Source of the DNA: Echinicola shivajiensis
GTDB lineage: Bacteria > Bacteroidota > Bacteroidia > Cytophagales > Cyclobacteriaceae
Assembly (NCBI RefSeq): GCF_018642165.1
Contig: NZ_JAHHZM010000022.1
Location: 1 to 64,000, forward strand
Length of the DNA: 64,000 bases
Direction of reading: 5' to 3'
Positions 44,666-54,113 of this stretch are shown here, in pieces (the stretch's first letter is position 1; each line of letters starts with the position of its first letter). The notes under the pieces are model-generated. The model had not been told where the DNA came from. It did not search any database and was given only the letters and a program-made list of their open reading frames with translations. Position numbers and translations under genes: made by a program.

Positions 44666-45505
44666 ATGAAGAATATGAAAGAACTGGGCAGAATTTCCAC
44701 ATTACCAATTAATCGATTTACTAGTAACGGTGCATATCTACAATTATCTGATGGCGAAGAAGTATTACTTCCGCAGGGATACCTTAATGGAGATGAAAAG
44801 GAAGGGGATGAAAAAGAGGTTTTTGTTTATACAGATAGTGAAGATCGACCTGTAGCCATAACTGATCGACCAGTGGCTTTGGTGGATGAATTTGCGGTGA
44901 TGGATGTGAAGGAAGTTACTCAGTTTGGTGCATTTATGGATTGGGGCTTGCCAAAAGACCTTTTTGTTCCTAAATCAGAAATGGGAAAACCAATTACTGA
45001 AGGACAAAAATATTTGGTAATGGTTTGTGTGGATTATAAAACCAATCGATTGATAGGAGTTTCTAAGTACCAGGATTTCATGCTTTCTGATACCGGTGGT
45101 TTTGAAGAAGGGCAGGAAATTAAGGGCTTGGTGTTTGATAAAACAGATCTTGGCTATAAGATATTGATAGACCAGCATTATGAAGGACTGGTATATGGCA
45201 ATGAGGTTTTTAAGCCCATTATGGTTGGAGAGGAAATTACAGCATATATCAAGAAGAAGCGGGATGATGGGAAGTTGGATCTTCAACTGACACCAATCGG
45301 CAGGCAAAAATATGAAGAAGGTGCAGAAAAGATACTAGCTGTTTTGACTGAGAAAAAATTCTTGCCACTACATGACAAATCATCTCCCGAAGATATTAAA
45401 ATAAGTCTAGGGATGAGTAAAAAGCACTTTAAGCAATCTATCGGACAGTTGTATAAGAGTAAGAAAATCAGGATTCTAAATGACGGTATTGAAATTGTAA
45501 ATTAA
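44666..45505 (+). CDS. cvfB: CvfB-family S1 RNA-binding protein
   Basis: The 279 residues contain several OB-fold S1-like domains, with the first at about 5-60 (GRISTLPINRF), a central GAFMDWGLPKDLFVP and a C-terminal winged helix (GMSKKHFKQSIGQLYKSKKIRI), as in Staphylococcus CvfB/YitL. The family binds RNA and affects virulence factor expression in Gram-positives; the role in Bacteroidetes is unknown. Its stop overlaps the ArsC-like gene by 4 bp on the opposite strand. Confidence 0.85.
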   Translation: MKNMKELGRISTLPINRFTSNGAYLQLSDGEEVLLPQGYLNGDEKEGDEKEVFVYTDSEDRPVAITDRPVALVDEFAVMDVKEVTQFGAFMDWGLPKDLFVPKSEMGKPITEGQKYLVMVCVDYKTNRLIGVSKYQDFMLSDTGGFEEGQEIKGLVFDKTDLGYKILIDQHYEGLVYGNEVFKPIMVGEEITAYIKKKRDDGKLDLQLTPIGRQKYEEGAEKILAVLTEKKFLPLHDKSSPEDIKISLGMSKKHFKQSIGQLYKSKKIRILNDGIEIVN

Positions 45506-45861
45506 CTTAATTTCAAAACCTCCATGGGTTTGGTACAAAGCACGGCCTTTTCTCTTTTGATGGCAATGGGGGCCTTGATCAAATAAGGGTATTTAACCAA
45601 AATGTTCAGCCAACTTTCATCGTCCCAGGTTTTACCCGCTATTAGACTTTGGTAATCTGGGTGGGCCCTATTGAGTAAGTCTTTTGGACGGAGCTTCAGC
45701 TTTTCCAAAATGGTTCTCCAGCCAGTGGTGGTGATACGTTCCTTCTCAATATCAATTTCATTGACATATTTGGATACAGAGCGCGCATAAGCCCTGGCCT
45801 GTTTGTCAATAGGATGAGAGGGGATAAAATAGAAGAATAATTCGCTAGGGTGCATTTTCAT
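45502..45861 (-). CDS. ArsC/Spx-family protein
   Basis: The 119-residue protein has the thioredoxin-like fold of arsenate reductases (YffB, Spx): FFYFIPSHPIDKQARAYA, TTTGWRTILEKLKLRPKDLLN and IKAPIAIKREKAVLC. The N-terminal Cys of ArsC is missing (there is no CX5R/CX2C at the start), so it is unlikely to reduce arsenate. It may act as a regulator, like Spx, or have another thiol role. Convergent with cvfB. Confidence 0.75.
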   Translation of the reverse strand: MKMHPSELFFYFIPSHPIDKQARAYARSVSKYVNEIDIEKERITTTGWRTILEKLKLRPKDLLNRAHPDYQSLIAGKTWDDESWLNILVKYPYLIKAPIAIKREKAVLCTKPMEVLKLS

Positions 45862-45969
45862 GTCAGTTTGGTTTGAGGTACCTCTAAAAATACGAAAAAA
45901 GGCTAGAATTCCAAATAAATTATTGATTAATTTAATGACAACAGGGTAATAAACTTGTCATTTGTAGTT

Positions 45970-46458
45970 ATGGGTTTAGAAAATTTTAAAAATAAGGCCA
46001 AAAGTGAATATGCTAATCACAAAAAACTAAAGGAAAGATTACGAAAAATAAAACCCAAAGTCCTTGACCAAAAATTTTCTGAGGCCCATGATGAGCAGTT
46101 TGAAAAAATGGATTGCTTGGAATGTGCCAATTGTTGCAAGACGACTAGTCCCATTTTTATTCAAACTGATATTGACAGACTAGCCAAAGTATTCAGAATG
46201 AAATCTTCTGAATTTATTGATGTGTATTTGCATCGAGATGAAGAAGGGGATTTTGTGCTGAATAGTTCTCCATGTCCTTTTTTAGGAGAAGACAACAAAT
46301 GCTTTGTGTATGAATCCAGACCCAAAGCATGTAGGGAATATCCCCATACCAATCGAAAAAATATGCACGGGATATTGAACCTGACATTAAAGAATACGAT
46401 GATTTGTCCCGCAGTTCATGAAATCTTTCAAGTCTTTTTAAAAGATTTTAGGAAGTAA
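45970..46458 (+). CDS. YkgJ-family cysteine-cluster protein
   Basis: The 162-residue protein holds a metal-binding Cys cluster: CLECANCCK, then CPFLGEDNKCFVYESRPKACREYP. The spacing is that of the YkgJ/UPF0153 family, which probably binds a zinc or iron-sulfur centre; function is unknown. I chose the ATG at 45970 over a TTG 15 bases upstream because MGLENFKNKAKSEY is a normal helical start. It lies on its own. Confidence 0.85.
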   Translation: MGLENFKNKAKSEYANHKKLKERLRKIKPKVLDQKFSEAHDEQFEKMDCLECANCCKTTSPIFIQTDIDRLAKVFRMKSSEFIDVYLHRDEEGDFVLNSSPCPFLGEDNKCFVYESRPKACREYPHTNRKNMHGILNLTLKNTMICPAVHEIFQVFLKDFRK

Positions 46459-46507
46459 CTTGAACTCTTTACTAATTTAGGAGCCAAAACCTATTAATCC
46501 ATAAACC

Positions 46508-47425
46508 ATGAATAATCAACAAGAACACTTTCTGGGTGTAGATGTGGGTGGAACACACCTTAAAATTGGCAAGGTAAACTTGGAAGGAGAAATTGTTTCC
46601 TTTGATAAAGAAGATACCAGTCCATATAAAAATGACCCAAAAGGGTTCAATGCTTGTTTCGTAGATGTAATTGGAAAGTATCTTTCCAAATATCCAGATA
46701 TCCAAAGAGTGGGTATTGGCTTACCCGGCCTGATCAATAAGGAGAGAACCACCACGCTTGAAATCCCGGCGATCCCAAATTTGGATGGATTTAACCTAAA
46801 GCAATCTCTTTTGGATAAATATCCAACTAAGTCCTTTTTCTTAGAGAATGATGCCAGTGCTGCTGCAGTGGGTGAATTTAAATTTGCATCTTCCAAACCA
46901 TCTCCCAACTTTCTCTTTATAACGATGGGAACAGGTATCGGTAGTGCTGCAGTGATCGATGGAAAAATCTTTAAGGGAGCAAGGGGAAATGCCATGGAAA
47001 TGGGACATATGATGTCCCGTGGTAATGCCCGTTTGGAGACCTTAATAGGAAGGAATGGCATTTTGACGATTTTGGAAAGAATGATCCATGCTTATCCAGA
47101 GAAGGCAGGAGTGCTTCGTGACAAGGAATTGGGAACGCATTTATTGGTAGATACAGCTCTTGCAGGCAATGAGGTTTCCCTGATGACTTTTGAAGAAGTC
47201 GGTGATATCTTGGGAGAAGCGATTGTCTCAACGGTTAGAATACTTGATGTAACAGAGATTTACTTTGGAGGAGGAATATCTGCAGGCTTGGAGTTTATGA
47301 TGCCAGCTTTGGATAAGACGGTGAGACAGTATCTTACACCCTATTATGTCAATGAGTTGAAGCTTTCTAAAGCCACCTTAGGAAATAATGCAGGAACACT
47401 TGGAGCCGCAGCCCTTTGTTTTTGA
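46508..47425 (+). CDS. ROK-family sugar kinase or regulator
   Basis: The 305 residues show the ROK fold: the phosphate motif GVDVGGTHLKIG, the sugar-contact region ENDASAAAVGEFKF and the second phosphate motif GTGIGSAAVIDGKIF. The zinc motif CxCGxxGC of most ROK kinases is absent (SRGNARLETLIGRNG at that position), as in some members of the group. There is no HTH domain, so it is more likely a kinase (for example glucokinase) than a repressor. Single gene. Confidence 0.85.
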   Translation: MNNQQEHFLGVDVGGTHLKIGKVNLEGEIVSFDKEDTSPYKNDPKGFNACFVDVIGKYLSKYPDIQRVGIGLPGLINKERTTTLEIPAIPNLDGFNLKQSLLDKYPTKSFFLENDASAAAVGEFKFASSKPSPNFLFITMGTGIGSAAVIDGKIFKGARGNAMEMGHMMSRGNARLETLIGRNGILTILERMIHAYPEKAGVLRDKELGTHLLVDTALAGNEVSLMTFEEVGDILGEAIVSTVRILDVTEIYFGGGISAGLEFMMPALDKTVRQYLTPYYVNELKLSKATLGNNAGTLGAAALCF

Positions 47426-47432
47426 TTTCAGA

Positions 47433-47834
47433 TTAAGGATTTAAAGTGGTGATGGTCACCTCACTCACTTTATTGATAGCATTTAATCGAAAGAGAACCT
47501 TTAGGGGTTCTTTTTCTGCTTTATGGCCTTCATCACAATTCTCCGAAGGCTCCAAAAAGTAGAAAAAGAAACTTTGACTCTTGTCCAACAATTCAACCCT
47601 GTCTGGTCTGCCAAAAGTAAGAATGAGCTCTTGGTTATTGGCCTCTAAAAATGTGTTTTTTATTTTCCTTAGTTCCTCAAGGTCTTGTATTCTAAGCCCC
47701 TTACAGCCATATCGATCATTTTTCCAGTTTTCCAAGTTTATTTTTCCTGCATCCAGCTTACTTGAGCAAGCACTGAAAATGAGGGCAAAACAAAGTAAGC
47801 ATAATGATGAAAAAAGAGACTTGTTCATAGACAA
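47433..47834 (-). CDS. Unknown small lipoprotein
   Basis: The 133-residue protein begins with a lipoprotein signal ending FSACSS (Cys23). The mature part has four or more Cys (YGCKGLR and SENCDEGHK), strand-rich segments and no recognisable enzyme motif. It is probably outer-membrane bound. It stands alone and convergent with the ROK gene. Confidence 0.65.
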   Translation of the reverse strand: MSMNKSLFSSLCLLCFALIFSACSSKLDAGKINLENWKNDRYGCKGLRIQDLEELRKIKNTFLEANNQELILTFGRPDRVELLDKSQSFFFYFLEPSENCDEGHKAEKEPLKVLFRLNAINKVSEVTITTLNP

Positions 47835-48131
47835 ATAATCAGTAGCAATTGAAATTTAGCAACGAAGGTACAATAAGATAAGGTAAAGTAAAACATGACC
47901 ATTAGAATAATGAAGTTTTAAATAGGCTGTTTTAGTTAAATAAATTCTTGACCCTGGTACTTTCTTATTTTGATAAATTATAAAGAGGAGGATGAGCTTA
48001 AATGGCTCTTATTGTCAGGAAATTAAAGGATATATGTAAATATGTGTTAGGGCAAGGAGAAAAAATCTACCACTTCCATCAAGGTATTCTATGATCTTAA
48101 ACCTTATATTAGCAGTTTAAATTACGAATTT

Positions 48132-48626
48132 ATGAACTATCGATTTGCCAAAGCATTCCATTTGCTTTCAGTATTCTTCTTCATTGCCATTTTCTTGTAT
48201 ATCTACTCAGCCCTGCCACAGCAGGTCAATTATGAGCTTGGAGAAAGTGGTGAAACCTTAAAGGTGATTGATAAGAATACCTTCTTTTATGTAGGTATAG
48301 CCTTGTTTATCCTTCTTAACATGGTCTTGATTACTCCGGCAAAAATGATAGAAAACAAGTCCACTGTGAATATCAAAAAGCTGTTTAGAAATGGAGATCC
48401 ATTTAAGGATAATATGTTGACCTGGTTTTATTCCTTTGCATCTGTACTAAATATCTCTATTATCATAATTGCCTTTTATGTACATGGAATAAATGGAATG
48501 ACTGAGACAATTGGTGACAGATCTGGATATGGCTTGTATTTAATTCCAGTATTTTTTGTAATATGGATTGTTTGGTTGTTTGTAAATGTTTCTAAAAAGA
48601 TGAACAACCTTAAATCAGAAGCTTAA
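48132..48626 (+). CDS. Four-helix membrane protein of unknown function
   Basis: The 164-residue protein has hydrophobic stretches at about 10-30, 50-68, 96-118 and 135-155, with short loops. No conserved family is recognised. It is followed after 26 bp by parE and could be cotranscribed with it. A longer leader upstream (47835-48131) includes a possible 30-residue ORF at 48002-48094 that I do not support. Confidence 0.7.
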   Translation: MNYRFAKAFHLLSVFFFIAIFLYIYSALPQQVNYELGESGETLKVIDKNTFFYVGIALFILLNMVLITPAKMIENKSTVNIKKLFRNGDPFKDNMLTWFYSFASVLNISIIIIAFYVHGINGMTETIGDRSGYGLYLIPVFFVIWIVWLFVNVSKKMNNLKSEA

Positions 48627-48652
48627 AAGTACCCTAGAAATTTAAAATATCA

Positions 48653-50557
48653 ATGGCAGAAAAAAACGTACAATACACCGAAGATAGCATCAAGTCTCTT
48701 GATTGGAAAGAGCATATCAGACTCCGTCCGGGGATGTATATTGGTAAGTTAGGAGATGGTAGTGCTCAGGATGATGGGATTTACGTTTTGGTAAAAGAAA
48801 TCCTTGATAACAGTATCGATGAACATATGATGGGCCATGGAAGGACCATTGATATCAAGATCAGTGAGCATAGGGTAGAGGTAAGGGATTATGGTCGAGG
48901 AATACCATTGGGCAAGGTGATAGACTGCGTTTCCAAAATTAATACAGGAGGTAAGTATGATTCTGGGGCGTTCCAGAAGTCAGTTGGACTAAATGGTGTG
49001 GGTACCAAGGCCGTGAATGCCTTGTCTGAATATTTTAAAGTGCAATCCTATAGGGATGGCCAAACCAAAGTGGCTGAATTCAATAAAGGGGAACTGGTTG
49101 AAGATAGAGAAGTGGTGAAAACATCTGAGAGGAATGGTACAAAAATCGTTTTTTCTCCTGACCCTACCGTATTTAAAAATTACCATTTCATTCCTGAATA
49201 TCTCGAAAACCAGATTTGGAACTATGCCTTTCTTAATGCCGGTTTAAATATCAATTATAACGGAAAGAAATATTTTTCTGACAGAGGACTTCATGATCTA
49301 TTAGACAGAAAGATTGATGAAGATAGCAGCAGGTATCCAATTATCCATTTAAAAGGAAATGATATAGAAATGGCTTTGACCCATTCCAATCAATATGGGG
49401 AGGAGTACTATTCATTTGTAAACGGGCAATTTACTACCCAAGGTGGTACACACTTGGCTGCCTTCAGAGAGGCCTTGGTAAAAGCCATTAGAGAGTTTTT
49501 CAAAAAGGATTACGATGCATCGGATATCAGGCAGAGTATTGTAGGTGCAATTGCAGTAAGGGTGCAGGAACCAGTTTTTGAATCCCAAACCAAAACCAAG
49601 TTGGGCTCTCAAAGTGTGGGACCTGACGGACCTACATTAAGGACTTTTGTCAATGACTTTATCAAGGTAGAACTTGATAATTATCTGCATAAAAACCCTG
49701 ATACTGCCAATGCACTACTTAAAAGGATATTGCAGTCAGAAAGGGAAAGAAAAGAAATTTCCGGTATTAAGAAATTGGCCAATGAGCGGGCAAAAAAAGC
49801 AAATCTTCATAATAAGAAATTGAGGGATTGCCGTGTCCATTATGATGATAAGAAGGCGAACGAGGAAGCCAAAAATGATACCATGCTTTTCATCACCGAG
49901 GGTGATTCAGCTTCGGGTTCCATAACAAAATCAAGAGACGTACAGACGCAAGCCGTATTTTCACTTAGAGGTAAGCCGCTGAACTGTTACGGAATGACCA
50001 AGAAGGTGGTATATGAAAACGAGGAATTCAACCTGCTTCAGCACGCCCTTAATATTGAAGATAGTATAGAAGGGCTTCGCTACAGGAAAATTGTGATAGC
50101 TACAGATGCCGATGTGGATGGAATGCACATCAGGTTGCTGATCATGACTTATTTTCTACAGTTTTTCCCTGATTTGGTGAAGAATGGGCATTTGTATATT
50201 CTGGAAACGCCTCTTTTCAGGGTTAGGAACAAAAAAGAGACTATTTATTGCTATTCAGATGAAGAGCGTAGGAATGCCATAGCCAAATTAGGCAATAAAC
50301 CAGAAATCACCCGATTTAAGGGATTAGGGGAGATTTCACCGGAAGAGTTCGGTGGATTTATAGGTGAGGATATTCGTTTGGAACCTATTATCCTCAGGAA
50401 AGAAACCAAAATAGCAGATTTGCTATCTTTCTTTATGGGCAAGAATACCCCGAAAAGACAGACATTTATCATTGATAATTTGAAGGTGGAAAAGGATGTG
50501 GTTGATGAAAAAGACAGTCCTAAGCCTGTTGATGAGAAGGAGATAGAAGCGGCCTGA
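48653..50557 (+). CDS. parE: DNA topoisomerase IV subunit B
   Basis: The ATPase subunit of the type II topoisomerase that separates daughter chromosomes. The N-terminal GHKL part has [13 protein letters not shown] and [13 protein letters not shown]; the Toprim motif is [10 protein letters not shown] in the centre, then the [12 protein letters not shown] acidic set and the [11 protein letters not shown]-terminus. The 634-residue length matches ParE rather than the longer GyrB. It is followed by parC after 59 bp, giving the parE-parC order usual for Bacteroidetes. Confidence 0.95.
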   Translation: MAEKNVQYTEDSIKSLDWKEHIRLRPGMYIGKLGDGSAQDDGIYVLVKEILDNSIDEHMMGHGRTIDIKISEHRVEVRDYGRGIPLGKVIDCVSKINTGGKYDSGAFQKSVGLNGVGTKAVNALSEYFKVQSYRDGQTKVAEFNKGELVEDREVVKTSERNGTKIVFSPDPTVFKNYHFIPEYLENQIWNYAFLNAGLNINYNGKKYFSDRGLHDLLDRKIDEDSSRYPIIHLKGNDIEMALTHSNQYGEEYYSFVNGQFTTQGGTHLAAFREALVKAIREFFKKDYDASDIRQSIVGAIAVRVQEPVFESQTKTKLGSQSVGPDGPTLRTFVNDFIKVELDNYLHKNPDTANALLKRILQSERERKEISGIKKLANERAKKANLHNKKLRDCRVHYDDKKANEEAKNDTMLFITEGDSASGSITKSRDVQTQAVFSLRGKPLNCYGMTKKVVYENEEFNLLQHALNIEDSIEGLRYRKIVIATDADVDGMHIRLLIMTYFLQFFPDLVKNGHLYILETPLFRVRNKKETIYCYSDEERRNAIAKLGNKPEITRFKGLGEISPEEFGGFIGEDIRLEPIILRKETKIADLLSFFMGKNTPKRQTFIIDNLKVEKDVVDEKDSPKPVDEKEIEAA

Positions 50558-50616
50558 TTGGCATTTTTCAACTAAATCTGTTAAAACACCCTTTTACTAA
50601 ATTGCTAGATTAGAAT

Positions 50617-53235
50617 ATGAGTGATATAGAAAATAATGGTCAGGAAGAAAATGGAGAAGCCCTTCACAATTCGGTTCCAGTGACCGGAATGTACAAAGAA
50701 TGGTTTCTCGATTATGCTTCTTATGTGATTTTGGAGCGTGCAGTACCTGCAATTGAAGATGGTTTTAAGCCAGTACAGCGTAGGATCCTACATGCGATGA
50801 AAGAAATGGATGATGGCCGCTTCAATAAAGTAGCCAATATTATCGGTCAAACCATGCAATACCACCCTCATGGGGATGCATCCATCAGTGATGCCATTGT
50901 CAATTTGGGACAAAAGGACCTATTGATAGAGACTCAGGGAAACTGGGGAGATATCAGGACAGGTGATGGTGCTGCAGCTGCCAGGTATATTGAGGCAAGG
51001 CTTTCTAAGTTTGCACTGGAGGTAGTCTTTAATCCGCAGACCACAGATTGGCAACTTTCTTATGATGGAAGAAAAAGGGAGCCATTGACCTTGCCCGTTA
51101 AGTTCCCTTTATTGCTTGCTCAGGGGGTTGAAGGGATTGCAGTAGGTTTGTCTACCAAGATTTTGCCTCATAACTTTTGTGAACTTATTCATGCATCCAT
51201 AGATGTATTGAAGGGTAAGAAAACCAATGTTCTGCCAGATTTCCCAACTGGTGGTTTAGCTGATTTTTCGGAATATAATGAAGGTTTAAGGGGGGGGAAG
51301 ATTAAAGTTAGGGCTAAGATTGAAGAAGGAGATGGCAAGAGCCTTTTGATAAAAGATATTCCTTTTGGTACAACCACCAATTCTATCATTGACTCTATCA
51401 TTAAGGCCAATGATAAGGGAAAGATAAAGATCAAAAAGGTGGTGGATAACACCGCTAAAGATGTAGAAATACAAGTTTTCTTGGCTTCCGGACAATCTCC
51501 AGACATGACCATTGATGCATTGTATGCATTTACGGATTGTGAAGTGTCCATTTCTCCAAATGCCTGTGTGATCATTGATGATAAACCAGTGTTCTTGACT
51601 GTCAATGATATCCTGAAAACGAATACCATTCAAACCAAGGATTTGCTTAAGCAAGAACTGGAGATCCGTAGGGGAGAATTGATGGAGAAATTACTGTTCT
51701 CTTCTCTTGAAAAAATATTTATCGAAAATAGGATCTATAGGGATATTGAAGAGTGCGAGACCTGGGATTCTGTTTTGGAAACCATAGACAGAGGGCTGGA
51801 TCCATATAAGCCTGAATTTTATAGAGATATCACCCAGGAGGATATTATAAGGCTTACGGAGATCAAAATCAAGCGAATTTCTAAGTTTGATACCTTCAAG
51901 GCCGATGAGTTAATGAGGAAGTTGGAAGAAGAGCTTAAAGAGGTGAACCATAACTTGGAGCACTTGACTGAATTTGCCATTGAATATTATAAGAACCTGT
52001 TGAAGAAGTATGGTAAAGGAAGAGAGAGAAAAACTGAAATTCGAACTTTCGATACCATCGAGGCGACTGTAGTAGCTGCAAATAATGCCAAGCTGTATGT
52101 AAATAGACAAGATGGTTTTATAGGACATGGCCTTAAAAAGGATGAATTTGTATGTGACTGTTCCGATCTTGACGATATTATAGCCTTCAAAAAGGATGGC
52201 ACCTGTGTAGTGACCAAAATACAGGATAAGGTGTTTGTTGGAAAGGATATCATCCATGTTGGTGTCTTCAGAAAGGGAGATGAAAGGATGGTCTATAATA
52301 TGATCTATCTAGATGGTGGTTCAGGAAGGGCAATGGTGAAGCGATTCCAAATATTAAGTGTTACCAGGGATAGAGAATACGTGCTTACCAAAGGGACCAA
52401 AGGATCCAAAGTGCTATACTTTACTGCCAACAGCAATGGAGAGGCTGAAATCATTACAGCTTATTTGACGCAAGGCAGCAAGGCAAGGGTGAAGGTATTT
52501 GATTTTGACTTTAAAGATATAGATATCAAGGGAAGGGGAGCTGGAGGGAATATCCTGACCAGATACCCTGTAAGAAAAATCCAGTTGAAAATGGAAGGGG
52601 TGTCGACCTTGGGCGGCCTTGATGTTTATTTTGATGAAGCAGTAGGCAGATTGAATACAGATGAGAGAGGTAAGCTGATTGGTAATTTCCTTGGTGATGA
52701 TAAGATCATTGCTTTTTATAATGATGGTAGTTATGAAGTGACTTCCTATGAGTTGACCAATAGGTACGATACCAACACACTATTGTCAATTGAGAAATTT
52801 GATCCAGAAAAAGTAGTTTCCGCCATTTATTATGATGGAGCAAGTAAGAATTACTATGTAAAGCGATTTTTGATAGAGACCAGTACGGTCAATAAGAAAT
52901 TTGTCTTTATATCAGATCATAAAAAGTCCTATCTCAAAGTAGTTTCTCTGGATAAGCAACCACAGGTAAAAGTAAGTCTTAAGAAGGGCAATGAAGTAGA
53001 GCAGGTGGAATATGATTTGGATATGTTGATTGATGTAAAAGGATGGAAGTCTGTGGGAAATAAGCTTTCTTCTCATCCGATCAAGGATATTAAATTATTG
53101 GTTCCTGTAAAAAAAGCAGAGGAAAAAGTTGAAAAGTCGAATGAGGACGAGGGGTTAGAGGTAGGTTCTACAGTTGATTTAAACGTAAAAGGGGATGAGG
53201 AGAATGATGATAAGGAGCAATTAGGTTTATTTTAA
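50617..53235 (+). CDS. parC: DNA topoisomerase IV subunit A
   Basis: The 872-residue DNA-cleaving subunit. The catalytic tyrosine is Tyr124 in AAARYIEARLSK, and the preceding HPHGDASISD includes the quinolone-resistance region, where Ala88 stands in the position of E. coli GyrA Ser83. The winged-helix, tower and coiled parts follow, then a C-terminal domain of beta-pinwheel-like strands (about residues 500-830) and an acidic tail. Topo IV is the chromosome decatenase. It is cotranscribed with parE and trmH (1 bp to trmH). Confidence 0.95.
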   Translation: MSDIENNGQEENGEALHNSVPVTGMYKEWFLDYASYVILERAVPAIEDGFKPVQRRILHAMKEMDDGRFNKVANIIGQTMQYHPHGDASISDAIVNLGQKDLLIETQGNWGDIRTGDGAAAARYIEARLSKFALEVVFNPQTTDWQLSYDGRKREPLTLPVKFPLLLAQGVEGIAVGLSTKILPHNFCELIHASIDVLKGKKTNVLPDFPTGGLADFSEYNEGLRGGKIKVRAKIEEGDGKSLLIKDIPFGTTTNSIIDSIIKANDKGKIKIKKVVDNTAKDVEIQVFLASGQSPDMTIDALYAFTDCEVSISPNACVIIDDKPVFLTVNDILKTNTIQTKDLLKQELEIRRGELMEKLLFSSLEKIFIENRIYRDIEECETWDSVLETIDRGLDPYKPEFYRDITQEDIIRLTEIKIKRISKFDTFKADELMRKLEEELKEVNHNLEHLTEFAIEYYKNLLKKYGKGRERKTEIRTFDTIEATVVAANNAKLYVNRQDGFIGHGLKKDEFVCDCSDLDDIIAFKKDGTCVVTKIQDKVFVGKDIIHVGVFRKGDERMVYNMIYLDGGSGRAMVKRFQILSVTRDREYVLTKGTKGSKVLYFTANSNGEAEIITAYLTQGSKARVKVFDFDFKDIDIKGRGAGGNILTRYPVRKIQLKMEGVSTLGGLDVYFDEAVGRLNTDERGKLIGNFLGDDKIIAFYNDGSYEVTSYELTNRYDTNTLLSIEKFDPEKVVSAIYYDGASKNYYVKRFLIETSTVNKKFVFISDHKKSYLKVVSLDKQPQVKVSLKKGNEVEQVEYDLDMLIDVKGWKSVGNKLSSHPIKDIKLLVPVKKAEEKVEKSNEDEGLEVGSTVDLNVKGDEENDDKEQLGLF

Positions 53236-53236
53236 T

Positions 53237-53935
53237 ATGGGGACTGAGCATCCTGATAAGGCATTGATGGCCTATTTGGAACAATATATAACAGACCATA
53301 AAAAGGCCAAGATGGAAGAAGTCTTGGCCTTAAGGTCTAGGTTTTTTACTATTGTATTGGAGGACATTTACAAACCTCACAATGCAAGTGCTGTGATTAG
53401 AACCTGTGATTGTTTTGGTGTGCAGGATATCCATATCATAGAAAAGGAAAATACTTATAATATAAATCCCTATGTGGTGAGAGGGGCCTCCCAATGGGTA
53501 GACCTCCATCGTTATGAGGAAAGCCCTTCCATTTCAGCTGTGGATAGCTGTTTTTCAGCATTGAGAGAAAAGGGATATAAAATTTTGGCCACTTCTCCAC
53601 ATGGCAAGAGCACGCCTTTAAGTAAGGTGAAAACGGATGAAAAAATTGCCTTGGTATTTGGGAATGAGCATGCCGGGGTGAGTGATGAAGTTATTGAGAA
53701 AAGTGACGGTTTGGTCCATATTCCCATGACCGGTTTTACAGAAAGTTTTAATATTTCCGTTAGTGCTTCTGTTTGCCTTTATGATTTGCACCAAAAGATA
53801 GCCAAAGACCGCCCATCTGATTTTTATCTTGATGAAGCTGAAAAAGAAGTTTTGAGGTTGGAGTGGTATAAAAGCGTGGTGAAGAATTCTGATATTCATA
53901 TAAAACAATTTTATCAATCCGATGAAAAGAGGTGA
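53237..53935 (+). CDS. trmH: TrmH-family RNA 2'-O-methyltransferase
   Basis: A 232-residue SPOUT-class enzyme. Motif 1 is DIYKPHNASAVIRTCDCFG (about residues 39-57), and the knotted SAM-binding region has LVFGNEHAGVSDE and IPMTGFTESFNISVS. In E. coli, TrmH methylates G18 of tRNA at the 2'-OH. The assignment to TrmH rather than another SpoU-group enzyme rests on these motifs and length. It begins 1 bp after parC, so the two are in one transcript, with no terminator in between. Confidence 0.88.
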   Translation: MGTEHPDKALMAYLEQYITDHKKAKMEEVLALRSRFFTIVLEDIYKPHNASAVIRTCDCFGVQDIHIIEKENTYNINPYVVRGASQWVDLHRYEESPSISAVDSCFSALREKGYKILATSPHGKSTPLSKVKTDEKIALVFGNEHAGVSDEVIEKSDGLVHIPMTGFTESFNISVSASVCLYDLHQKIAKDRPSDFYLDEAEKEVLRLEWYKSVVKNSDIHIKQFYQSDEKR

Positions 53936-54046
53936 AAAGGTAGTGTGTTTTTGATTGACTAAGTGGGAGATAAAGGCTATTATTTGTATTGTAACCAAAT
54001 ATCCTATTCTTTAAGTTGAAAATTTTTCAATCCCATGCTGAATTTG

Positions 54047-54054
54047 CATATTTG
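54047..54054 (+). promoter_or_regulatory. Possible thrS promoter box
   Basis: CATATTTG at 54047-54054 is close to the TAnnTTTG -7 consensus, with a T-rich stretch about 20 bp upstream (54022-54028). Transcription would then begin about 54060, right before the leader hairpin. Confidence 0.35.
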
Positions 54055-54063
54055 CATACTTAA

Positions 54064-54085
54064 AGCACCTGTTTGTAAAGGTGCT
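54064..54085 (+). promoter_or_regulatory. thrS leader hairpin mimicking a tRNA-Thr anticodon arm
   Basis: AGCACCT and AGGTGCT pair perfectly (7 bp) and close the loop GTTTGTAA. TTTGTAA is the exact anticodon loop typical of tRNA-Thr(UGU) (anticodon TGT, bases 74-76). It ends 28 nt before the thrS ATG. In E. coli, thrS is repressed by binding of ThrRS to leader domains that mimic tRNA-Thr, so the same is proposed here. Confidence 0.6.
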
Positions 54086-54113
54086 ATGTTCAATTCAATT
54101 TTAGAAGAGTTAA

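Noticed and set aside
45502-45861. Functional arsenate reductase
   Set aside because: The N-terminal catalytic Cys is missing, and there is no ars operon nearby.
48002-48094. 30-codon plus-strand frame (MALIVRKLKDICKYV...) upstream of the membrane protein gene
   Set aside because: A GAGGAGG lies upstream, but at poor spacing, and there is no conservation evidence; kept only as a possible leader ORF.
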